In this document: piece after piece, positions 63,991 through 64,000 of the stretch | Numbering within the stretch: position 1 is the first letter of the stretch | How the letters are laid out: every line of letters begins with the position of its first letter | Assembly: GCF_037176765.1 (NCBI RefSeq) | Contig: NC_090034.1 | Span: forward strand, 97,921,500-97,985,499 | DNA: 64,000 nt | Reading direction: 5' to 3' | Origin: Anolis sagrei | Taxonomy: Eukaryota; Chordata; Lepidosauria; Squamata; Anolidae | The notes under the pieces: generated by a model | Told to the model about the DNA's origin: nothing | The model's database searches: none | The model's input: the letters and a program-made list of their open reading frames with translations, nothing else | Translations under genes and position numbers: made by a program

Positions 63991-64000
63991 CTTGAGAAGA
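63991..64000 (-). CDS. 3' edge of a further CYP2 exon 1 (cut by the window)
   Basis: The last ten bases plus the preceding GTAAG on the minus strand read TTCTCAAG then GTAAGTGATT. This matches the end of CYP2 exon 1 and its donor. The sequence leading to it (63875-63990) resembles the flanks of the two orphan exon relics (13030-13144, 28430-28550). It may be another relic or the first exon of a fifth gene; the window cannot tell. Confidence 0.5.

Overview
The window looks like nuclear DNA of a squamate reptile, probably iguanian or Anolis-like. The pointers are multi-exon genes with GT-AG introns and a dense repeat load: L2 and CR1 LINEs, a BovB (RTE) LINE piece, tRNA-derived SINEs with L2-type 3' ends, many hAT elements with 8-bp target duplications, Tigger/MER2-like elements and (GATA)n, (ATA)n and (GAAA)n microsatellites. 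No species can be fixed without a search.

The host content is a tandem cluster of four cytochrome P450 family 2 (CYP2) genes, all on the minus strand and head to tail. They are called A (238-10568), B (14288-26205), C (33436-43295) and D (51072-60025). I rebuilt all nine coding exons of each by hand. Every exon is open and in phase, and every intron starts GT and ends AG. The predicted proteins have 493 residues (A, B) or 494 residues (C, D). Length, heme-Cys position and motif wording resemble the CYP2A/2G/2B group, but the subfamily is not proven. The products should be ER-anchored haem monooxygenases fed by P450 reductase. Gene C carries Pro305 in place of the I-helix threonine used in oxygen activation, while A, B and D keep Thr.

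Layout: A and B are one pair of duplicated units (about 0.2-14.1 kb and 14.2-31.0 kb). C and D are a second, closer pair (32.95-44.88 kb and 50.60-63.84 kb). All four units carry an old Tigger/MER2-like element upstream of exon 1. A and B also carry a decayed, orphan CYP2 exon 1 further upstream (13145-13318 and 28551-28723). The same kind of exon begins at the right edge of the window (63991 onward). The junction between units C and D (44.9-50.6 kb) is filled by L2 LINEs in opposite orientations, a broken LTR-retrotransposon fossil and a hAT element.

Many insertions are present in one unit and absent at the matching site of its sister, which orders the events. After the C/D split, D gained a CR1 tail, a solo LTR, two hAT elements, three LINE pieces and an L2. 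C gained an L2 with a 534-codon reading frame and a SINE. I found no genuine tRNA or rRNA gene, no CRISPR array and no host gene other than the CYP2s.
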